Positions 50,039 through 63,463 of a stretch of 64,000 nt of DNA are shown piece after piece. The first letter of the stretch is position 1. Each line of letters opens with the position of its first letter. Below the pieces are notes generated by a model. That model was not told where the DNA came from. It worked only from the letters and a program-made list of their open reading frames with translations, and searched no databases. The stretch lies in the NCBI RefSeq assembly GCF_901482605.1, contig NZ_LR590481.1, forward strand, positions 558,001-622,000, read 5' to 3'. The translations under genes and the position numbers were made by a program. The DNA comes from Hathewaya histolytica. GTDB lineage: Bacteria > Bacillota > Clostridia > Clostridiales > Clostridiaceae.

Positions 50039-50941
50039 ATGAAAATTATAGTTGGTTCAAGAGGGAGTAAACTTGCGTTAACGCAAACAAACTGGGTTAT
50101 TAGTAAATTAAAAGAGGATCATCCTGAAATAGATTTTCAACTTAAAATTATAAAAACTAAGGGTGATAGAATACAAAATGTATCTTTAGATAAAATAGGG
50201 GACAAGGGGTTATTTGTCAAAGAAATAGAGGAAGCATTATTAAATGGTGACATACATATGGCCATTCACAGCATGAAGGACATGCCATCTATATTGCCAG
50301 AAGGCTTAAAGTTTTCTTACATTCCTAAAAGAGAAGATTTTAGAGATGTGATTGTATTAAGAGAAGGATTTAATTCCTTAGAGGAATTACCTAAGAATGC
50401 TAAAATAGGTTCTGGAAGTAAAAGAAGAAAGTATCAACTTTTAAAATATAGAGAAGACTTAGATGTAGTACCTATTAGAGGAAATGTAGATACTAGAATT
50501 AAAAAAATAGAAACTGAAAATCTTCATGGCGTTATCTTAGCTGCAGCGGGTATAAATAGGCTAGATATAGAAAAAGAATTAAAGTACAAAGTAGTTCCTA
50601 TTTCTATAGAAATAATGCTACCAGCACCTGCGCAAGGAGCTCTTGCTATAGAAATTAGAAAAGATAGAGATGATATAGAAAACATATTAGAATGTTTATC
50701 ACATAAAGAAACAGAAATTGCAGTTTCAGCAGAGAGAGCTTTCTTGCACGGTATAAATGGAAGCTGTCATATTCCAGTTGGTGCCATAGGAGAAATCCAC
50801 GGTGAGGAATTAAAACTTACAGGTTTATTTGGTGATGAAGATGGAAACAAAATAGTTAAGAAATCTCTAATTGGAAGTATAGAGAGTGCAAAAGAGTTAG
50901 GATATGAACTTGCTAAAATTGTTCTAAAGGAGATGGCATAA
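50039..50941 (+). CDS. hemC: Hydroxymethylbilane synthase (porphobilinogen deaminase)
   Basis: 300 residues. Joins four porphobilinogens into hydroxymethylbilane. Seen: GSRGSKLALTQT (6-17), GDKGLFVKEIEEALL, HSMKDMP (77-83, catalytic Asp81), RRKYQLL, and the cofactor-attachment Cys243 in NGSCHIPVGA. GGTGGAG ribosome site. One base separates its stop from the next gene. Confidence 0.96.
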   Translation: MKIIVGSRGSKLALTQTNWVISKLKEDHPEIDFQLKIIKTKGDRIQNVSLDKIGDKGLFVKEIEEALLNGDIHMAIHSMKDMPSILPEGLKFSYIPKREDFRDVIVLREGFNSLEELPKNAKIGSGSKRRKYQLLKYREDLDVVPIRGNVDTRIKKIETENLHGVILAAAGINRLDIEKELKYKVVPISIEIMLPAPAQGALAIEIRKDRDDIENILECLSHKETEIAVSAERAFLHGINGSCHIPVGAIGEIHGEELKLTGLFGDEDGNKIVKKSLIGSIESAKELGYELAKIVLKEMA

Positions 50942-50942
50942 G

Positions 50943-52439
50943 ATGAAAGGTAAAGTTTTTTTAGTTGGAGCTGGACCGGGAGATTATAAGTTACTTACAC
51001 TAAAAGGTTTAGACTGTGTAAAAAATGCAGATGTTATTGTATACGATAGACTTGCTAATGAAAAAATTTTAAAATGGGCAAAAGAAGATTGTGAGTTTAT
51101 TTATGTTGGTAAAAAATCTAAGTATCATACTAAAACTCAAGATGAAATAAATGAAATAATAGCAGAAGAAGCTTTAAAAGGTAAAGTTGTAACAAGACTT
51201 AAAGGGGGAGACCCTTATGTATTTGGTAGAGGTGGAGAAGAAGGCGAATTTTTACTTGAAAAAGGTGTAAAGTTTGAAGTAGTACCTGGTATAACTTCAG
51301 CTATAGGTGGACTATGCTATGCTGGTATTCCAATAACTCATAGAGATTTTGCATCATCATTCCACGTTATAACTGGACATTTAAAAGAAGAAGAAAATGA
51401 ACTTAACTGGAGTGCATTAGCCCAGTTAGATGGTACTTTAGTATTCTTAATGGGTGTTGCAAACCTTCAAAAGATATGTAATAACCTTATAAAGGAAGGG
51501 AAAGACTCTAAAACATCTGTGGCTATTGTAAATTGGGCAGCAAGGCCTTATCAAAGAGTGGTTTCAGGAACATTAGAAGATATATATGAAATAGCTATGG
51601 AAGCTAATATTCAGCCACCAAGTCTAATTGTTGTAGGTGGAGTTGTTGGACTTAGAGATAAGCTAAACTTCTATGAAGAAAAACCCCTTTTCGGTAAAAA
51701 TGTTATAGTAACCAGAGCAAGAACTCAAAGTAGTAAGCTTTTAGATAAAATAAATGATTTAGGCGGAAACGCTTTAGAAGTACCTGCAATCAAAATAAAA
51801 GAAATAGAAAATAGTGGTCTTGACAAGGCTATAGAAAATATTAAAGATTACACAACTCTAGTTCTTACTAGTGAAAATGCAGTAAATATATTCTTTGAAA
51901 GATTATTTAAAGGAAATAAAGATATAAGAAGTCTTTCAAATTTTAAAATAGCATGTATAGGAAATGCTACTGCAAAGGCTGTTAAAGAAAAAGGAATAAT
52001 TGCAGATTTAGTACCAGAAAAATTTGTAGCAGAAAGTCTTTTAGAATTATTAAAAGAAAATCTTACAAGTGAGGATAAAGTATTAATACCAAGAGCTAAG
52101 GAAGCTAGAAATCTTTTAGTTGATGAATTAAAAGAAATATGTTCTGTGGATGAAATTAAAATTTATGAAACTTTAAAAGAGGATATTCATAGGGAAGATA
52201 TTTTAAATGTACTGGAAAAAGAGAATGATTTATATGTAACATTTACTAGTTCTTCTACAGTTAAAAACTTTATAGATATATTAGGAAAAGAGAACTTAAA
52301 TTTAATAAAAGATAAAGCCAAATTAGTATCAATAGGACCAATAACTTCAAAAACTATAGAAAATTTTGGCCTAACAGTACATAAAGAGGCAAAAGAGTAT
52401 ACAATAGATGGTGTAGTAGAGGCTATAATAGAAGAGTAG
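50943..52439 (+). CDS. cobA: Fused uroporphyrinogen-III methyltransferase / uroporphyrinogen-III synthase
   Basis: 498 residues: SUMT domain 1-250 ([55 protein letters not shown]) and HemD-like synthase domain 255-498 ([55 protein letters not shown]). The fusion closes hydroxymethylbilane to uro'gen III and methylates it to precorrin-2, channelling flux to cobalamin/siroheme. CobA-HemD fusions are common in clostridia. Alternative label: hemD. Confidence 0.94.
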   Translation: MKGKVFLVGAGPGDYKLLTLKGLDCVKNADVIVYDRLANEKILKWAKEDCEFIYVGKKSKYHTKTQDEINEIIAEEALKGKVVTRLKGGDPYVFGRGGEEGEFLLEKGVKFEVVPGITSAIGGLCYAGIPITHRDFASSFHVITGHLKEEENELNWSALAQLDGTLVFLMGVANLQKICNNLIKEGKDSKTSVAIVNWAARPYQRVVSGTLEDIYEIAMEANIQPPSLIVVGGVVGLRDKLNFYEEKPLFGKNVIVTRARTQSSKLLDKINDLGGNALEVPAIKIKEIENSGLDKAIENIKDYTTLVLTSENAVNIFFERLFKGNKDIRSLSNFKIACIGNATAKAVKEKGIIADLVPEKFVAESLLELLKENLTSEDKVLIPRAKEARNLLVDELKEICSVDEIKIYETLKEDIHREDILNVLEKENDLYVTFTSSSTVKNFIDILGKENLNLIKDKAKLVSIGPITSKTIENFGLTVHKEAKEYTIDGVVEAIIEE

Positions 52440-52470
52440 GTTTGTAATATTTTTTGTTGGAGGGATAGAA

Positions 52471-53436
52471 TTGGCTATAAAGAGAACTAGAAGACTTAGA
52501 GTAAATGAAAATATAAGAAGCATGGTACGTGAGACAAAGCTTCATGTGGAAGATTTAATATATCCACTATTTATTGAAGAAGGGGAAAATATAAAGGAAG
52601 AAATATCCTCTATGAAAGGGGTTTACCGTTTTTCAGTAGACAGAGTAAATGAAGAGATAAAAGAGTTATTAGAATTAGGAATAAAATACGTTATCTTATT
52701 TGGAATTCCAAAGGAAAAAGACGCCTATGGTAGCGATGCATACTGTTCTTGTGGTATTGTCCAAAAGGCAGTAAAGGAAATAAAGGCAAAATATCCTGAA
52801 ATGTATGTTATAACAGATATATGCATGTGTGAATATACATCTCATGGACATTGTGGAATCATTACAGAGGAAGGTTATGTAAATAACGATGAAACTTTAA
52901 AATATTTAGGCAAAATAGCTGTGAGTCATGCAGAGGCAGGAGCAGATATGGTAGCACCTTCAGATATGATGGATGGAAGAATAGCTTATATAAGAAAATC
53001 TTTAGACGATGCGGGATTCGTTAATCTTCCTATTATGGCATATAGTGCGAAATATGCTTCAGCGTTCTACGGGCCATTTAGGGATGCAGCAGATTCAGCC
53101 CCTTCTTTTGGTGATAGAAAATCATATCAAATGGATCCAGCAAATATTATGGAAGGTGTAAGGGAAGTAGAACTTGATATAGAAGAGGGTGCAGATATAG
53201 TAATGGTAAAACCAGCACTATCATACCTTGACGTAATAAGAGAAGTTAAAAATACATTTAATATGCCTATTGCTGCTTACAATGTAAGTGGAGAATATTC
53301 TATGTTAAAACTAGCAGTAGAGCAGGGCTTATTAAATGAATCGGCTATAATGGAATCACTTTTATCTATAAAAAGAGCTGGTGCAGACATTATAATAACG
53401 TATTTTGCAAAGGAAATAGCTAAAAAATTAAGATAA
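52471..53436 (+). CDS. hemB: Delta-aminolevulinic acid dehydratase (porphobilinogen synthase)
   Basis: 321 residues, TTG start after GGAGGG. Condenses two ALA into porphobilinogen. Zinc-type metal site C118-x-C120-x7-C128 ([13 protein letters not shown]), [10 protein letters not shown], Schiff-base lysines Lys194 ([15 protein letters not shown]) and Lys247 ([10 protein letters not shown]). Confidence 0.96.
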   Translation: MAIKRTRRLRVNENIRSMVRETKLHVEDLIYPLFIEEGENIKEEISSMKGVYRFSVDRVNEEIKELLELGIKYVILFGIPKEKDAYGSDAYCSCGIVQKAVKEIKAKYPEMYVITDICMCEYTSHGHCGIITEEGYVNNDETLKYLGKIAVSHAEAGADMVAPSDMMDGRIAYIRKSLDDAGFVNLPIMAYSAKYASAFYGPFRDAADSAPSFGDRKSYQMDPANIMEGVREVELDIEEGADIVMVKPALSYLDVIREVKNTFNMPIAAYNVSGEYSMLKLAVEQGLLNESAIMESLLSIKRAGADIIITYFAKEIAKKLR

Positions 53437-53451
53437 TAGGGGGTAAGGACA

Positions 53452-54756
53452 ATGGAAGGATTAGAAACTAAAAGATCTGAAGAAATATTTGAAGAAGCAA
53501 AAAAATATATTCCAGGTGGAGTAAATAGTCCGGTTAGAGCATTTAAATCTGTTGGACTAAATCCAATTTTTGTAGATAGAGCTAAAGGTGATAGAATTTA
53601 CGATGTAGATGGAAATGAATATATTGACTTTATATGTTCTTGGGGACCATTAATACTAGGACATAGTAACGAAGAGTTAATACAAGGCTTTGAAGAAGTA
53701 GTTAGCAGAGGAACAAGTTATGGAGTTCCTACAGAAATAGAAGTTAAAATGGCAAAATTCATAGTAGAAGCATATCCATCTATAGATATGGTTAGAATGG
53801 TTAATTCAGGAACTGAAGCTACTATGAGTGCATTAAGAGTAGCGAGAGGATATACAAATAGAAATAAGATAGTAAAATTTGAAGGTTGTTATCATGGACA
53901 TTCTGATGCATTACTTGTAAAATCAGGTTCAGGAACCATAACTTTTGGAGTTCCTACAAGTCCAGGTGTTCCAGCAGATACAGTAAAAGATACACTAGTA
54001 TGTACATACAATGATATGGGATCTGTAGAGAAGATATTTAGGGAATACGGGGAAGATATAGCAGCTATTATAGTTGAACCTGTAGGTGGAAATATGGGTG
54101 TAGTACCAGCCACTAAAGAATTCTTACAAGGATTAAGGGATATAACTAAAAAGTATGGTACTGTATTAATATTTGATGAGGTTATAACAGGATTTAGAGT
54201 AGCATTTGGTGGCGCACAAGAAGCCTATGGTATAGAGCCTGATATGACTTGCTTTGGTAAAATAATAGGTGCCGGATTACCAGTTGGAGCTTATGGTGGA
54301 AAGAAAGAGATAATGGAAATGGTATCTCCAGTAGGTCCTGTATACCAAGCAGGTACACTTTCCGGAAACCCTTTAGCTATGTTTATGGGATATAAAAACC
54401 TAAATATATTAAAGGAAAGACCAGAAATATATAAAAATCTAGAGAATTTAGCTATTAAATTCCAAGAAGGAATGAATAAAATCATAGATGAACTAGGTGT
54501 AGACGTTACAGTAGTCAGGTTTAAAGCTATGTTATGTACATTCTTTGCTAAGGGTGAATTTAAAAACTATAGCGATGTAACTAAATGTGACACAGATAAA
54601 TATGCTATATTCTTTAGGGAAATGTTAAAGAACGGTGTGTTATTCCCACCAGCTCAATTTGAAGGATTATTCTTATCAAATGCTCATACAGAGGAAGATA
54701 TAAATAAGGCATTAGAAGCTTTTAAAAACTCTTTAAAAGTAGCCTTTGATAAATAA
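53452..54756 (+). CDS. hemL: Glutamate-1-semialdehyde 2,1-aminomutase
   Basis: 434 residues, PLP enzyme making 5-aminolevulinate. Seen: PGGVNSPVRAFKSVG (21-35), MVNSGTEATMSALRVARG, EGCYHGHSDALLV, FDEVITGFR and PLP Lys270 in CFGKIIGAGLPVGAYGG. Last gene of the operon; with hemA it completes the C5 route. No hemE-type gene follows, so the operon supplies the siroheme/cobalamin branch rather than heme. Confidence 0.96.
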   Translation: MEGLETKRSEEIFEEAKKYIPGGVNSPVRAFKSVGLNPIFVDRAKGDRIYDVDGNEYIDFICSWGPLILGHSNEELIQGFEEVVSRGTSYGVPTEIEVKMAKFIVEAYPSIDMVRMVNSGTEATMSALRVARGYTNRNKIVKFEGCYHGHSDALLVKSGSGTITFGVPTSPGVPADTVKDTLVCTYNDMGSVEKIFREYGEDIAAIIVEPVGGNMGVVPATKEFLQGLRDITKKYGTVLIFDEVITGFRVAFGGAQEAYGIEPDMTCFGKIIGAGLPVGAYGGKKEIMEMVSPVGPVYQAGTLSGNPLAMFMGYKNLNILKERPEIYKNLENLAIKFQEGMNKIIDELGVDVTVVRFKAMLCTFFAKGEFKNYSDVTKCDTDKYAIFFREMLKNGVLFPPAQFEGLFLSNAHTEEDINKALEAFKNSLKVAFDK

Positions 54757-54907
54757 TATTAAAAAATTTTAAATGTATCATGGAGAATAGCAGTATTTTA
54801 AAAATTAGTCATGTTAAGTATTAAAGATTTTAGCATGTAAAGAATGATTTTAGATATTTATGATGAGAAAAATACTGCACAATTAAAGTGTATATAAGTA
54901 TATTAAA

Positions 54908-54951
54908 AAATAGTACTACAACTATAAAATATAAGTTGTAGTACTATTTTT
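54908..54951 (+). terminator. Terminator of the cbi-hem operon
   Basis: AAATAGTACTACAACT (54908-54923) and its complement (54934-54949) form a perfect 16-bp stem with a T-rich tail, about 150 bp after hemL. Confidence 0.85.
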
Positions 54952-55080
54952 ATATTAAACTACAAAATAACTATGCCTAGTGTATCAATACATGAAAACC
55001 ATTAAAAATAAGATCATGAGAAAGAAAATTTGACTTAATATCATTAAATGGAACATTATAATAATAAATAGGTTTTCTAG

Positions 55081-55178
55081 GATGATATAATAAAAAACGT
55101 TCCACAGAGGAACAGGAAACATAGTTAGCACAGAGAAATAAAAAAAGTGTTGACAAGCTAAAAAACATCTGATAAGAT
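55081..55178 (+). promoter_or_regulatory. Promoter region of rRNA operon 2
   Basis: Near-consensus TTGACA (55150-55155), 17-bp spacer, TAAGAT (55173-55178). The upstream block at 55081-55105 is shared with operon 1 and carries TATAAT (55086-55091). Confidence 0.75.
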
Positions 55179-55348
55179 GTAATAGTCGCTTGAAGAGAGT
55201 GACAAAAACGAAAGAAATTGGTCTTTGAAAATTAAACAGAGTAAGATAAAAGAACTCGCATTCTTTTGAGAAAAAGAAAAAAATAATTCAAGTCAGTAAA
55301 ATGCTTGAGCAAGTTGAAATCTCAATAGAAAATTGATAAGTGTAAGGA

Positions 55349-55374
55349 AACTCCTCAGCTAAGGCTGATGAGTA
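55349..55374 (+). repeat. rRNA-operon hairpin, leader copy (operon 2)
   Basis: Identical to 41117-41142. Confidence 0.8.
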
Positions 55375-55408
55375 AAATACTGCACTAAACAGTTTCTAGC
55401 ATTATTTT

Positions 55409-56932
<1,524 letters not shown>

Positions 56933-57084
56933 ATCGAGAAGGCTATCGCCTTTTCGTAGCGAGCACTTACTCTGTTTAATTTTGAAGGACTAAAGTTCTT
57001 CAATTTTGTTCTTTGAAAATTGCACAATGAATAAATAAACTATAATTAACTGATTAATATAAATTAATTTAGTTACTCATGATA

Positions 57085-59989
<2,905 letters not shown>

Positions 59990-60053
59990 AATATAGTTTT
60001 CATTGTGCAATTTTGAGAGAACAGTTCTTATAAAGAACAATTCTTTTAAAGGT

Positions 60054-60078
60054 AACTCCTCAGCTAAGCTGATGAGTA
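60054..60078 (+). repeat. rRNA-operon hairpin, 23S-5S spacer copy (operon 2)
   Basis: Identical to 45823-45847. Confidence 0.8.
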
Positions 60079-60116
60079 CTGATTTAAAACGAAATCGAAG
60101 ATTTCTGTAAATCAGC

Positions 60117-60233
60117 ATCCGGTGGTAATGGCGTAAAGGTAACACTCCTTCCCATACCGAACAGGTAAGTTAAGCTTTACAGCGCTGATGGTACTGCAGG
60201 GGAAACCCTGTGGGAGAGTAAGACACTGCCGGG
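60117..60233 (+). rRNA. rrf: 5S ribosomal RNA, operon 2
   Basis: Matches the operon 1 5S except C-to-T at 60166 and G-to-A at 60205. No tRNA follows; the transcript ends at the next terminator. Confidence 0.93.
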
Positions 60234-60241
60234 TAAGAGTA

Positions 60242-60276
60242 AAACATCTTATTAATATAATAAGATGTTTTTTTAT
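60242..60276 (+). terminator. Terminator of rRNA operon 2
   Basis: AAACATCTTATT (60242-60253) / AATAAGATGTTT (60259-60270) with a long T-run. Confidence 0.9.
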
Positions 60277-60348
60277 TTTTGTATTATGAATACCACAGGT
60301 TATACCTGTGGTTCTAAAAAGCTTTTAGCTATGAGTAGAAAAAATAAA

Positions 60349-60405
60349 ACCTCCAATGTAAAATGAAAGTAGGTTTGCCGACCACAATCATTAAACAAAG
60401 GAGGT
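60349..60405 (+). promoter_or_regulatory. Possible Shine-Dalgarno-sequestering pairing in the tnpA leader
   Basis: ACCTCC (60349-60354) is complementary to GGAGGT (60400-60405), the tnpA ribosome binding site. IS200 elements are known to repress transposase translation through leader structure. Confidence 0.45.
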
Positions 60406-60414
60406 ATATCCAAT

Positions 60415-60888
60415 ATGGATAATAGTAGTTTAGCACATAGCAAGTGGAATTGTAAATATCATATAGTTTTCGCACCTAAGTATAGGAGACAAGTAATATA
60501 TGGGAAGATAAAAGCAGATATAGGACAAATATTAAGAAAGCTATGTGAACATAAAGGAGTAGAAATAATTGAAGCAAATGCGTGCAAAGATCACATACAT
60601 ATGCTTGTAAGTATACCACCAAAACTAAGTGTATCTCAATTTATGGGATATCTAAAAGGAAAAAGTTCGTTGATGATATTTGATAGACATGCAAATTTAA
60701 AATATAAATATGGAAATAGACAATTTTGGTGTAAGGGTTATTATGTTGATACAGTTGGTAGAAATAAAAAAGTTATAGAGGAATATATAAAGAATCAGAT
60801 ACAAGAAGATATAGCATATGAACAGATGAGTTTAAAAGAATATATAGACCCGTTTACGGGTAAGCCAGTAAAACAAGGCAAAAAATAA
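60415..60888 (+). CDS. tnpA: IS200/IS605-family transposase TnpA (Y1 HUH)
   Basis: 157 residues. HUH motif His60-Ile-His62 in CKDHIHMLVSIPP and the likely catalytic Tyr124 in VIEEYIKNQ, with WCKGYYVDTVG between, define a Y1 single-strand transposase. The full length is slightly above the IS200 norm and the C terminus EYIDPFTGKPVKQGKK is basic. AAAGGAGGT site well spaced. It catalyses strand-specific excision and insertion of circular single-stranded DNA during replication. Confidence 0.93.
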   Translation: MDNSSLAHSKWNCKYHIVFAPKYRRQVIYGKIKADIGQILRKLCEHKGVEIIEANACKDHIHMLVSIPPKLSVSQFMGYLKGKSSLMIFDRHANLKYKYGNRQFWCKGYYVDTVGRNKKVIEEYIKNQIQEDIAYEQMSLKEYIDPFTGKPVKQGKK

Positions 60889-61012
60889 TACCCCTTTTAG
60901 GGGTAGCCTGTAAAAATTTTGCGGTTGGCAAGCCGTTCAATGTGCGAGTAGCACAGCCAGTAATATGCCCTTATAGGGCTAAAGCAAGCCACCCGTTTTA
61001 CGGGTGGTCCTG
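60889..61012 (+). other. Structured right-end region of the IS200-like element
   Basis: Four perfect short hairpins follow tnpA: TACCCC/GGGGTA (60889-60905), TGTGC/GCACA (60941-60955), GCCC/GGGC (60967-60979) and CCACCCG/CGGGTGG (60989-61007). The base composition is much richer in G/C than its surroundings. The first hairpin could terminate tnpA; the last is the TnpA recognition hairpin; the middle ones are unexplained. Confidence 0.6.
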
Positions 61013-61166
61013 ACTTATGTATAAATAAAAAAGAAATATGAATAATATAAAATAATTAATTTATATAAGGTATTGATTATAAATTATGTTACAAATTATT
61101 ATTATTTCAACATTAATAATATAGTATTAAATATGGTATAATAAGCTAATAAGGAGGGTGATTTTT

Positions 61167-61829
61167 ATGGAAAGAGAATATGGTGTAAGTCAATCAAAAT
61201 TTATATCTAAAACACTTTTATTAATGGCTTTAGGCCTGCTAGTTACTTATGGAACTGGTTTTGCATTAATGAATATTATTCAATATATAAAGCCAGTGTA
61301 TTTATATGTTGCAATGGCTACAGAACTTGGTGTTGTTATATATTTGAGAAGTAGAGTTAGAAAGTTATCACCAGCTAAAGCTATTATGTGGTTTTTAGTT
61401 TATTCTGCACTCAATGGATTTACTTTTAGTTTGATTTTCGCAAGTTATAGATTACAAACCTTAGGAATAGTTTTTATAGTTTCTTCTGTAATGTTTTTTA
61501 GTAGTGCTATGATAGGAATGACTACGAAAAAGAATTTAAGTGCCATGGGGCAATTTTTGTATATGGTTATAATAGGATTGTTCCTTATATCTATAATACA
61601 AATTTTCATACCATTAAGGGGGTTAAATTTAACTATTTCCATAGTTGGTATGCTTGCATTTGCTGGACTAACAGCATATGATATGCAAAAGATAAAATAT
61701 TTCCATTCACAAAGTTATAATATGGCTGAAAGTGATGTGTATAGATTTATTATAATATCCGCTTTAGAGCTATATCTTGACTTTATAAATATTTTCTTAT
61801 ACTTATTAAGACTTGCCAATGATGATTAA
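61167..61829 (+). CDS. Bax inhibitor-1 / YbhL-YccA family membrane protein
   Basis: 220 residues with seven predicted membrane segments. Family features: ALGLLVTYGTGFAL, the segment YSALNGFTFSLIFASY, and FAGLTAYDMQKIKYFHSQ near the C terminus, the conserved region ending in an acidic loop/helix thought to gate Ca2+ or protons in the bacterial homologue YetJ. ATG 61167 sits nine bases after AAGGAGG. Function in the cell remains uncertain; membrane-localised. Confidence 0.88.
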   Translation: MEREYGVSQSKFISKTLLLMALGLLVTYGTGFALMNIIQYIKPVYLYVAMATELGVVIYLRSRVRKLSPAKAIMWFLVYSALNGFTFSLIFASYRLQTLGIVFIVSSVMFFSSAMIGMTTKKNLSAMGQFLYMVIIGLFLISIIQIFIPLRGLNLTISIVGMLAFAGLTAYDMQKIKYFHSQSYNMAESDVYRFIIISALELYLDFINIFLYLLRLANDD

Positions 61830-61853
61830 AAATATATAGTTTATATAAAATTT

Positions 61854-61908
61854 AAATATTAAGGAGAGATGTTTATTTAAAAGTACAGTCTTTCCTTAAT
61901 ATTTTTTA
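61854..61908 (+). terminator. Terminator after the Bax inhibitor-1 family gene
   Basis: AAATATTAAGGA (61854-61865) and TCCTTAATATTT (61893-61904), followed by more T. Confidence 0.75.
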
Positions 61909-61978
61909 TTTTATCTACATATTATAAAAAGTTTCTCAGGAAATATGTTAAAATATCATATAATAGGAGGGAATCTAT

Positions 61979-63442
61979 ATGATATTTTCAAAAGAGCAAG
62001 AAAAGGTTTTGAAGGACAAAAAATTTGGGAATAAGATAGTTAAAGGAATAAGTAATTCGGGAAAAAGGACTTCTGTTATATATAGATCCTTATTTTTAAA
62101 GGACAATTACAGTCTTTATGATGAGGATAGGATTTTATATTTATCTTCTGATAGTAATAAGTTTAATTTTATAAATGAAACAATAAATATGGTGAAAAAT
62201 GAAAACTCTAAAGGTGAAATTAGTATTTTTTCTATTTTAGGAAAAGATATTGAGATATACACTAAAGAGAATATTGCTAAGAAGATTTACTGTGATATAT
62301 TTAATAAAAATGAAAATGAATTAAATATATTAGAGTTTAGTGAAACTAAAAAAGACATAATTAAAAAGTTACTTACCAAGTATAAAGAGGAAAATAAAAT
62401 AAGAGGTAAAAGATCTGAAGAGATTTTTACTGAAGGCTTTTTAATGGAAGAAATAAAGTTTATTAAAAGTTATGCAGTAAAATCTTTAGAGGAGTATTTG
62501 ATTATAAAAAGAAAAGGACCCAATGCAAAAGTTAAATGCTTAAGAAAAAACTCTAAAATTCGAGAATATATATATTTATTTTTTAAGAGATATAATGAGG
62601 AATTAACAAAGCAAGGATATTTAGAATATGAGGATTTACTCTATAATATAATAGCTAATAATAAAAAGTATTTTGTACATATGATTATAGATTCTTGTGA
62701 AAAGTTAGCACCTATAGAACTTGAATTTTTAAATTCTATTTACAATGAGAAGACTTATAGTGAGAGAATTTTTATCATTCATACTGAAGAAAGATCCCCA
62801 TACTCAGCTCTGCTTCAAGGAAAAAGGTTAAGTTTAAAACCTTTAGGAAATATCAGTAGAAGATTTAACTTTAAATTTAGTGTATTGGAAGATGTAAAGA
62901 AAAATATGGAATTAAGTAAAGACATGGATCTTATGGAACACTTTAAGTTTATAGATCTAAAACGTAACAGGGAATTTGATTTTAAAAGAGACTATGGAAA
63001 CTTAAAAGATATTGTGGTTGTAGATGGGGATAAGGAAGATGAATATGAAAATGATGAGTTAAAAGAAATTCCTATGTACAGTAATATTGCTGCTGGTGAA
63101 CCTATAATGATGACATCAGAACAAGAGGGTTTATTTTATCTGCCAAAGTATTGGATGAAGGGTGCAAAGGATTGTTTTATATTAAAAGTTAAAGGGGATA
63201 GTATGATAAATGCTAATATACATCATGGTGATTATGTTGTAATTAGACAACAGTTTAATGCAGAAAACAGAGATATAGTAGCAGTGAATTTATCTGGAAA
63301 TGCTACCCTGAAAAGATTATATATAGATAAGAATAAGGTTTTATTGTTACCTGAAAATGAAATATATGAGCCTATGAAGATAGACGAAGATGAAGGGATT
63401 TCTATTTTAGGTGTGGCAGTAGGAATTATTAAATTACATTAA
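61979..63442 (+). CDS. UvrD-like/S24 (LexA-like) fusion protein
   Basis: 487 residues. The C-terminal 130 residues are a LexA/S24 autoprotease-type domain: candidate cleavage site Ala372-Gly373 in SNIAAGEPI, catalytic Ser408 in KVKGDSMINANIHHGDYV and Lys445 in ATLKRLY. The N-terminal 340 residues resemble a degraded UvrD/Rep superfamily helicase: Q-motif-like FSKEQEKVL, then GISNSGKRTS (23-32) where the Walker A Ser/Thr is displaced by Arg, YLEYEDLLYNII, and MIIDSCEKLAPIE in place of the DEaQD box. There is no helix-turn-helix at the N terminus as in LexA. AGGAGGG site. Probable SOS/stress-linked regulator or sensor; function inferred. Confidence 0.75.
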   Translation: MIFSKEQEKVLKDKKFGNKIVKGISNSGKRTSVIYRSLFLKDNYSLYDEDRILYLSSDSNKFNFINETINMVKNENSKGEISIFSILGKDIEIYTKENIAKKIYCDIFNKNENELNILEFSETKKDIIKKLLTKYKEENKIRGKRSEEIFTEGFLMEEIKFIKSYAVKSLEEYLIIKRKGPNAKVKCLRKNSKIREYIYLFFKRYNEELTKQGYLEYEDLLYNIIANNKKYFVHMIIDSCEKLAPIELEFLNSIYNEKTYSERIFIIHTEERSPYSALLQGKRLSLKPLGNISRRFNFKFSVLEDVKKNMELSKDMDLMEHFKFIDLKRNREFDFKRDYGNLKDIVVVDGDKEDEYENDELKEIPMYSNIAAGEPIMMTSEQEGLFYLPKYWMKGAKDCFILKVKGDSMINANIHHGDYVVIRQQFNAENRDIVAVNLSGNATLKRLYIDKNKVLLLPENEIYEPMKIDEDEGISILGVAVGIIKLH

Positions 63443-63463
63443 TATAAATATGGAGGGATATCA

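Larger units (their letters stand above)
60290..61015 (+). mobile_element. IS200/IS605-family element (IS200-like, tnpA only)
   Basis: A single Y1 transposase gene flanked by subterminal hairpins rather than inverted repeats. Left hairpin ACCACAGGT-TAT-ACCTGTGGT (60292-60312); right hairpin CCACCCG-TTTTA-CGGGTGG (60989-61007). No tnpB is present. Exact ends are uncertain because these elements make no target duplication. It lies just downstream of the rRNA terminator, a harmless site. Intact transposase, so potentially active. Confidence 0.8.
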
